Shown piece after piece: positions 1 through 4,992 of a stretch of DNA of 13,078 bases. Below the pieces are notes generated by a model. That model did not search any database. It worked only from the letters and a program-made list of their open reading frames with translations, and was not told the DNA's origin. The DNA lies in NCBI GenBank assembly GCA_049700315.1, contig JBNAVN010000060.1, positions 1 through 13,078 of the forward strand. The letters run 5' to 3'. The stretch is from JAOAFX01 sp049700315 (lineage in GTDB: Bacteria; Hydrothermota; Tepidihabitantia; SM23-42; JAOAFX01). The position numbers and the translations under genes are program-made. The first letter of the stretch is position 1; every line of letters begins with the position of its first letter.

Positions 1-233
1 TTCCCAAACCCATATTCAAGATACTGATCGTCATAATCAACCTTTTTATACACTTCATTACCATATTCCACATAACCTTCCCGCCTGATATTAAAGGGTG
101 ACTTTTCCTCTTCTCCACCCCTGGCAATATATAACGGAAGCCCACTCAATCCATCAGGACTACTCCCACCACCACCAATCGTTATCTTCTCAAACCTGAT
201 ATCAAAAGGCGGCACAGAATTCTCAGTCCAGAT
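1..233 (-). CDS. Frameshifted 3' continuation of the Asp-box protein gene (partial, runs off the window)
   Basis: On the minus strand a frame stays open from about 233 to the window edge with no stop. It begins I-W-T-E-N-S-V-P-P-F-D-I-R-F and continues through a Gly run to the end. Skipping one base in the A5 run at 234-238 (T5 on the coding strand) joins it to the frame of the 982-residue ORF, giving I-Y-F-I-W-T-E in place of I-Y-F-Y-L-D-stop. This segment has no start codon or ribosome site of its own, so it is best read as the missing C-terminal part of that gene. The domain is not recognised; it is rich in charged and aromatic residues and does not yet reach a sorting tail. The broken frame may be a sequencing or assembly indel or a real mutation. 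Confidence 0.7.
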   Translation of the reverse strand, partial: MWTENSVPPFDIRFEKITIGGGGSSPDGLSGLPLYIARGGEEEKSPFNIRREGYVEYGNEVYKKVDYDDQYLEYGFG

Positions 234-3171
234 AAAAATAAATATCAGTCCCTTCCTGGGTCTGCTTGTGGGCTAAATGAGCAAAATCCGAAATCTTTTC
301 AGGACTATTGCTCAAATCCGTCTGGTCACGCCAGACCCATAACATCGGGTCATAACGGGCATAATATATCTCATAATCATTACCCTCTTGCTCAACCCAG
401 GAACAGAAAAAGCCTGTGGTCAAAACCGCATAAGTTGAAGGATTTGCTGTATTACACACAGGCCAGATCCAGGACCAGAATAAACCTTCATCAGTATATG
501 TCAGATGACGCCAGAAGATATTTCTATTGTTATCTAAAATACCATCCCAGACAAAATAGACCACATCCCCTTCAACCACCAAAGACGGATGATGACAATC
601 AGTAATGGTAATATTCTCATCCCTTGATACAACCTCATATGTCCAGCCATTCAGGATACGAGCCGAGTGATAAATAACACCATCATCTTCTAAAACGATG
701 TGAATATTTGGATATTCATCTCCAGGCATAAATCCAATACTGGGATTTTTACCCGAACCAATGACCTCAGTATGTGGAGCATCTGGATTATATACATTGA
801 AATTTGTGTAATAACATCTATTCCCATCAGAATAGGCAAGATGACCAAAGTTGTAATCACCAATCACAAATGAAGGTGGACCAAAATCAATCCCTGAGGG
901 TGAGACCACAATGGGCACAGGCTCAGACCATTTGTCTTCACTGAGATAGCGGGCAAAGTAGATCGTATCCCTTAACTCACCATTTGCCCGCCAGACAATA
1001 CAGGGTGGATAATCAGGCACATCGCGGACCGCAATTGCCGGGGTATAGCCTTGACCAAGTTCCTTTTTCCTTGACCAGGTTGCACCATCATCTGGGGAAT
1101 GGACCACATAGATAACCCCACCTGATTCATAACAAATCCATAATTCATCTGTGCCATAAATCCGTAATAACTTTTTACCATTGTTGGCACAGGTTGCCGC
1201 AGAAGAACTGCTGGTGAGATGTTTATTTATAAATTCAGGGGTAAAAGAATAAATGCCTTTTTCTGTTGCTGCGTAAAGTGAAACAGGAACATTAATATCT
1301 ATTGTTAAGTCAGACGCGTTACTCGGTAGTTGATTTGGAATCTCAGTCCAGACTGCACCACCATCAACAGTCAAAAATGTCCTGCCTGCAGGTAGTTCAT
1401 TCAAAGCCGCAAAAAGAATTTCAGGCTCAACATAGTCCATAACAAGGGCACCCACATTGTGCCCCAGAAAACCACAACTTCTCCAGGTCACACCTCCATT
1501 TCTACTTTTATATATCCCATCGCCGAGACGGGCATATACCTTATTATCCCGTGAATTAGAGCAAATGTCAAATACCGCACCTAAACCAGGAAGATTGTAA
1601 CAAGCCCAATCTCCACCACCGTTAGTTGATTTGTAGATATGAGGCGATCCTGCACCACTTCCAGCAAAAACAATTTCGTGAGACCACAAGTCAACACTCA
1701 ATGAAACAATATCATCCCCCGGAGTAATATTCTCCCAGCTCTCGCCACCATCGGTACTTTTCTGCAGTCCATAAATTCCCTGGTTAGGTGGGGGATCACG
1801 AAAAGCAAGATATATAGTTTGTCCGTCTGTTGGATCAATCGCAATAGAAGTGTAGGTGGCATTAATTGCCTCAAAAATATTATTCCATGTCTGTCCACTA
1901 TTTGTGGTGCGTCGGACATAGTTAACATCAAGGGCAGTTTCTCCGCAATGGAAAACCCGATTATGGTCAATAGCATCAGCAGTAATGCTATAGCGACATC
2001 CGTAAGTAAGGCCGTTATCTATGGTTAACCAACTTTGCCCGGCATTTTCACTTTTGTAAACAGTGCCGGGGGCCAAAACATAAATGGCTCCAGGAAGACT
2101 TGTGCTAATACCAACCGTATTACATAACTTGAAACCTTTTGTTATTTCTCTCCAGGTCTCACCACCATTGTTACTTCTATATATACATGCCTCTCCGCTG
2201 ATATATAAATCCTGAGGGTTATTCGGTTTTACAACCATGTCAAAAATATTAAAGACATACATACCATTATTGATTTCACCCCAGGTCTGACCACCGTCTG
2301 TGCTTAAAAACATTCCCTTATCAGTGGCAGCATATATCTTGTTCGGTTCTGTAACAGCAAGTGCATTAATATATTCACCCCCGGGAAGGAGAAAGATATC
2401 AGACCAATCCAAACCTCCATTAGCGCTTTTTCGGACACCAATCCTCTCACCAACAATCTCTCCTTCCCAGACATTCATAGGATTTTCTGGATCATAAGCA
2501 ACTGCTCTAACTTCAGCCTCAATAGTCCACTGGAAACTGACGCCATCATCTGTGCTTAGATAAAACCCGGCATCAGGATTCCAACCACCACCTGCAAGGT
2601 AAACTCTCCTTGGTGAACCAGGGACTATTGCGATATCATACACATCCAGTGCATTGTTACCAATCGCACCTGATTCCCAAAATTCACCCCCATTCGTTGT
2701 GCGGTAATAGACTGGAGCACCTGATTGATACCACGAGCCAAGTAGCACAAAGGAAGCACTGTTATCCGAAGGGTCAACCGCAAGACATAAAGGGTAAACA
2801 TTACCAATACCTTCATCCTTATAGTTCCAGGAAAAACCGCCATCTTCTGATTTCCAAATACAATGTTCCGCAGGTGAACTACGATTTTTGCCGACATATA
2901 CAATTTGGGCATTATTGGGTGCTGTGATGACACAATTAGGATTATCAACAATTATCTGAGACGTTGGCACTTGCCACAACTCCCCTTCATTCGTTGACTT
3001 ATACAACTTATGGGTCTGGTCTGCAGCATAGATAACCCAAGTAGGTATGTATGGGTCATACCCCATACACATATCATCCGCCCTGCCTGCAGGCGGACCA
3101 TTCAATGACTGCCACTCAGCACCTAATAATAATAGTGGCAGTATGATTAAACTTAATGATTTTGTAACCAT
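223..3171 (-). CDS. Secreted multi-Asp-box (BNR/sortilin-like) beta-propeller protein, 3' end frameshifted
   Basis: The 982-residue ORF starts at an ATG with AAAGGAG at 3178-3184. Residues 1-18 form a signal peptide (hydrophobic core LIILPLLLL). Fourteen Asp boxes (S/T-x-D/N-x-G-x-x-W) lie near residues 59, 108, 158, 206, 249, 290, 333, 374, 422, 472, 515, 556, 601 and 692, mostly 40-50 residues apart, enough for one very large or two consecutive propellers. From about 650 the protein changes to a sialidase-like section with few Asp boxes. Asp boxes are structural turns, so no enzyme activity can be claimed and no sialidase catalytic set is evident. It lies 43 bp behind the 520-residue propeller gene, so the two are probably co-transcribed. 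The end Y-F-Y-L-D-stop is suspicious: the adjacent frame stays open and reads on smoothly, so the real protein is probably longer and may end in a sorting tail outside the window. Related folds include sortilin/Vps10 and Ycf48-like propellers. Confidence 0.85.
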   Translation of the reverse strand: MVTKSLSLIILPLLLLGAEWQSLNGPPAGRADDMCMGYDPYIPTWVIYAADQTHKLYKSTNEGELWQVPTSQIIVDNPNCVITAPNNAQIVYVGKNRSSPAEHCIWKSEDGGFSWNYKDEGIGNVYPLCLAVDPSDNSASFVLLGSWYQSGAPVYYRTTNGGEFWESGAIGNNALDVYDIAIVPGSPRRVYLAGGGWNPDAGFYLSTDDGVSFQWTIEAEVRAVAYDPENPMNVWEGEIVGERIGVRKSANGGLDWSDIFLLPGGEYINALAVTEPNKIYAATDKGMFLSTDGGQTWGEINNGMYVFNIFDMVVKPNNPQDLYISGEACIYRSNNGGETWREITKGFKLCNTVGISTSLPGAIYVLAPGTVYKSENAGQSWLTIDNGLTYGCRYSITADAIDHNRVFHCGETALDVNYVRRTTNSGQTWNNIFEAINATYTSIAIDPTDGQTIYLAFRDPPPNQGIYGLQKSTDGGESWENITPGDDIVSLSVDLWSHEIVFAGSGAGSPHIYKSTNGGGDWACYNLPGLGAVFDICSNSRDNKVYARLGDGIYKSRNGGVTWRSCGFLGHNVGALVMDYVEPEILFAALNELPAGRTFLTVDGGAVWTEIPNQLPSNASDLTIDINVPVSLYAATEKGIYSFTPEFINKHLTSSSSAATCANNGKKLLRIYGTDELWICYESGGVIYVVHSPDDGATWSRKKELGQGYTPAIAVRDVPDYPPCIVWRANGELRDTIYFARYLSEDKWSEPVPIVVSPSGIDFGPPSFVIGDYNFGHLAYSDGNRCYYTNFNVYNPDAPHTEVIGSGKNPSIGFMPGDEYPNIHIVLEDDGVIYHSARILNGWTYEVVSRDENITITDCHHPSLVVEGDVVYFVWDGILDNNRNIFWRHLTYTDEGLFWSWIWPVCNTANPSTYAVLTTGFFCSWVEQEGNDYEIYYARYDPMLWVWRDQTDLSNSPEKISDFAHLAHKQTQEGTDIYFYLD
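3077..3097. repeat. TCCGCC...GGCGGA palindrome inside the coding sequence
   Basis: Arms TCCGCC (3077-3082) and GGCGGA (3092-3097) flank nine bases that themselves contain CCTGCAGG-like symmetry. It lies just after the signal peptide of the 982-residue protein and encodes P-P-A-G-R-A-D. The arms match the palindromes at 4730-4750 and 13030-13068, which suggests a dispersed repeat family. A shared 12-mer, CCTGCAGGCAGG on the coding strand, recurs near 1383-1395 in the same gene but may be chance. Confidence 0.5.
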
Positions 3172-3177
3172 TTTTTA

Positions 3178-3184
3178 CTCCTTT
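3178..3184 (-). promoter_or_regulatory. Ribosome binding site of the 982-residue Asp-box gene
   Basis: The coding strand reads AAAGGAG, TAAAAA, then ATG at 3171. It lies in the 43-bp gap after the stop of the upstream propeller gene. No promoter or terminator is visible in that gap, which supports co-transcription. Confidence 0.75.
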
Positions 3185-3214
3185 CTTTTTAACCAGATAA
3201 ACCAAAAGACCAGA

Positions 3215-4777
3215 TCATCTCACCACCAGTACTTTCTTTACAACATACTGGTTATTTGCCCTGAGCATCATAAAATACACACCATCTTGCACCTCCTTGT
3301 TAAAATCCCCAAAAACTAACTCACCAGAAACACAATGCACAGGCATAACTCCAACCACCCTGCCTGTGACATCAATCAAAATTATCTCACCATCCTTATT
3401 TTTACCTGTATCATACCGAATCAATGAATTATGCCTTAAAATCGTAGGACAATCTAATATTAAATCAGAAGAATTCAAAACCCTGCTCATTTCCTGCCTT
3501 ATTCCCACACTCAGGTCCTTACGCTTGTAGTAAATCGGTGCACTCGGACCATTATTTCCGTATTCCCTCCTATCCTGCCAGAATAAGTGCAAATAGCCAC
3601 CACCACAGGCTAAAGAAGGACAATATGAATGATACAGGGCATTGGTCAGCCTTTCCTCAGGACCCCAGGTCCTCCCCAAATCTGTGCTCATCCGATAGTA
3701 AATCTCAAAATTGTTATCAAATCCATTCCGGTCATCCTCCCAGACCAGATGTAAATTATTACCCTCAGCAAGAATATCTGAAGCAACCGCCCGATGCATC
3801 ACCGTCAAAGAATCAATCTCTTCCCAGGTATTGCCCGAATCCCTGCTCGCCCGATAAAAAATATCCCCGGTCCAAGAATAAGAACTATACTTGTAATCAT
3901 ACCAGGTAATATGAATGCCCGAACTATCATCAGTTTCTAACATCGGTAATTGGGAGGCACGACCATCATTATCCGAAACAATTTGTGTATCTATCCAGGT
4001 CGTACCCATATCCACACTCCGATAAAATAGAATCTCTATTGGAGGAACAGAAGAGCGAACACAAGAAACTAAATATGCGCTGTTTGTTTTAAGTACCTCA
4101 ATATGTGGATTCCCGGTACCATCTCCTACCACCTGCTCACTTGTCCAACTTTCTCCATTATTAGTACTTTTCATAAACACTAATTTGCTGTCCTCACGAA
4201 TAAAAACAACGTATACATTTGAATCCTGGACACATAACCAGCAATCACCCCAACCACCATCAATTTCTTTTCTCAAAGTATCAACCACACTCCATGTGTT
4301 GCCTCCATCTGTGCTCTTTCTGTAGCATAACGCGTAATGATATGCAGAAACTTCATACCAGATTATATGTATTTTATTTCCCCAAACTGCAATTTTCGGA
4401 ATGACACAGGAGATACTATCTTCGGGCGTCAGCCTCACATCCTCTTCCCAGGTATTACCAGCATCCGTGCTCCGTTTGTAAAAAACCTCATCGTGTGCAT
4501 AATGTTGCCACCACACAAGGTGAATTGTATCACCACAACAGGCTGCCTTTGGATACCAACCACCACCCTGCATAAAAACCAATCGCCTATCCTCACTCCA
4601 GCCCGATTGAGAATATGAAAAAGTAGGCAGTAACCAGTAGCCAGTAGTCAGTAAAATAAAAATTAGTTTTAAAGAAAACAGAAAATTGAAAACGGAGAAC
4701 AATTCATTTATTGCAGATTGCGGATTCTGTCCGCCAAACAGAATGGCGGATGCGAAATTGCCTAAACCTCTTCTCAT
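3215..4777 (-). CDS. Secreted six-Asp-box sialidase-fold protein with C-terminal sorting domain
   Basis: A 520-residue ORF with ATG at 4777 and GGAGG six bases upstream (4783-4787). Six Asp boxes at residues 103-110, 155-162, 204-211, 254-261, 311-318 and 364-371 (for example STDAGNTW and STDGGNTW) are spaced about 50 residues apart, which fits a six-bladed sialidase-type propeller. The catalytic Arg triad of true sialidases is not assignable, so a non-enzymatic binding or structural role is equally possible. Residues ~431-520 form a T9SS-like sorting tail (LIDVTGRVVGV, later DGVYFMMLR, ending KKVLVVR), which implies export to the surface or medium. The N-terminus is odd: a credible hydrophobic core (LKLIFILLTTGYWLLPTFS, residues ~36-54) is separated from the start Met by ~35 residues encoded largely by heptamer arrays and a palindrome. 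The gene has its own promoter and leads the two-gene unit with the 982-residue protein. Confidence 0.88.
   Translation of the reverse strand: MRRGLGNFASAILFGGQNPQSAINELFSVFNFLFSLKLIFILLTTGYWLLPTFSYSQSGWSEDRRLVFMQGGGWYPKAACCGDTIHLVWWQHYAHDEVFYKRSTDAGNTWEEDVRLTPEDSISCVIPKIAVWGNKIHIIWYEVSAYHYALCYRKSTDGGNTWSVVDTLRKEIDGGWGDCWLCVQDSNVYVVFIREDSKLVFMKSTNNGESWTSEQVVGDGTGNPHIEVLKTNSAYLVSCVRSSVPPIEILFYRSVDMGTTWIDTQIVSDNDGRASQLPMLETDDSSGIHITWYDYKYSSYSWTGDIFYRASRDSGNTWEEIDSLTVMHRAVASDILAEGNNLHLVWEDDRNGFDNNFEIYYRMSTDLGRTWGPEERLTNALYHSYCPSLACGGGYLHLFWQDRREYGNNGPSAPIYYKRKDLSVGIRQEMSRVLNSSDLILDCPTILRHNSLIRYDTGKNKDGEIILIDVTGRVVGVMPVHCVSGELVFGDFNKEVQDGVYFMMLRANNQYVVKKVLVVR
4622..4653. repeat. Heptanucleotide tandem array, AGTARNC type (4 units), in the signal-peptide region
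   Basis: On the plus strand the units are AGTAGGC, AGTAACC, AGTAGCC and AGTAGTC, followed by AGTA. On the coding strand this is the TACTGAC/TACTGGC/TACTGGT series and encodes L-T-T-G-Y-W-L-L-P-T in the hydrophobic core of the 520-residue protein. The same unit occurs in the opposite orientation at 5187-5218. Confidence 0.75.
4673..4700. repeat. Degenerate heptamer array, AGAAAAC type (4 units)
   Basis: On the plus strand the units are AGAAAAC, AGAAAAT, TGAAAAC and GGAGAAC. It encodes the F-S-V-F-N-F-L-F-S-L stretch before the signal-peptide core of the 520-residue protein. The divergence between units makes this weaker than the AGTA array, but the same period and tight adjacency support it. 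Confidence 0.55.
4710..4750. repeat. Short ATTGCRG heptamers followed by interlocking palindromes
   Basis: ATTGCAG (4710-4716) and ATTGCGG (4717-4723) run into two interleaved inverted repeats. ATTCTGT (4724-4730) pairs with ACAGAAT (4738-4744). TCCGCCA (4730-4736) pairs with TGGCGGA (4744-4750). The interleaving allows alternative hairpins or an H-type pseudoknot in the mRNA about 28-54 nt after the start codon of the 520-residue protein. The arms match the palindromes at 3077-3097 and 13030-13068. Confidence 0.65.
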
Positions 4778-4782
4778 TTTTG

Positions 4783-4820
4783 CCTCCGTTTTATTATATC
4801 AGTGATACCAAAGAAGTCAA
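4783..4820 (-). promoter_or_regulatory. Sigma70-type promoter and ribosome site for the Asp-box operon
   Basis: The coding strand has TTGACT (4815-4820), a 16-bp spacer and a perfect TATAAT (4793-4798), followed by AAAACGGAGG and ATG at 4777. GGAGG lies at 4783-4787. A start site about seven bases after the -10 box would fall at or next to the Shine-Dalgarno sequence, so the 5' leader would be only about 10-14 nt. This is the best promoter in the window and it justifies the ATG at 4777. Confidence 0.72.
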
Positions 4821-4884
4821 GGTATGGGAAATCAAACTAACCCTTTATTGGTTTAAATGATGTGCTTCAGATCGTGCTAAAACT

Positions 4885-4983
4885 CTACTTATTCATCTGC
4901 ACCCATCTTGCCTCAATAATTTCTTTATGAGTAATAAGCCCAACGTTTATCAATATCTGCCCCAGAAATCTACAATTTTTCAT
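4885..4983 (-). CDS. 32-residue MshEN/GspE-N-like microprotein
   Basis: ATG at 4983 and TAG at 4885-4887 give 32 residues with core LGQILINVGLIT followed by HKEIIEARWVQ. This matches one ~24-residue unit of the MshEN (GspE/PilB N-terminal, T2SSE_N) pattern: L-G-x-x-L-x-x-x-G-L-I-T-x-x-x-[IL]-x-x-A-x-x-x-Q. In known MshEN domains two such units in tandem bind cyclic di-GMP or act as the N-terminal module of secretion ATPases. Here there is one unit and no ATPase, and the usual leading Arg position is Phe (Arg one residue earlier). The gene starts 9 bp after the M28 stop, and its ribosome site AGGTGAT (4988-4994) contains bases of that stop codon, which suggests translational coupling. It could be a real microprotein or the translated remnant of a longer gene; no second unit follows its stop. 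Confidence 0.55.
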   Translation of the reverse strand: MKNCRFLGQILINVGLITHKEIIEARWVQMNK

Positions 4984-4992
4984 TTTTATCAC

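Noticed and set aside
222..245. Programmed ribosomal frameshift at the T5 run
   Set aside because: No canonical slippery heptamer for the needed +1 shift and no stimulatory structure were seen; an indel is the simpler explanation.
3538..3909. Plus-strand open frame of 123 codons, and similar ones at 10281-10622, 9606-9959, 7388-7717 and 12248-12541
   Set aside because: They lie inside well-supported minus-strand genes and have low-complexity, His/Pro/Ser-rich products with no ribosome site or domain. They are shadow frames.
4839..4862. Imperfect AAACC/GGTT hairpin after the small MshEN-like gene
   Set aside because: The stem is short and bulged and lacks a clear U-tract, so a terminator for the M28 unit cannot be supported here.
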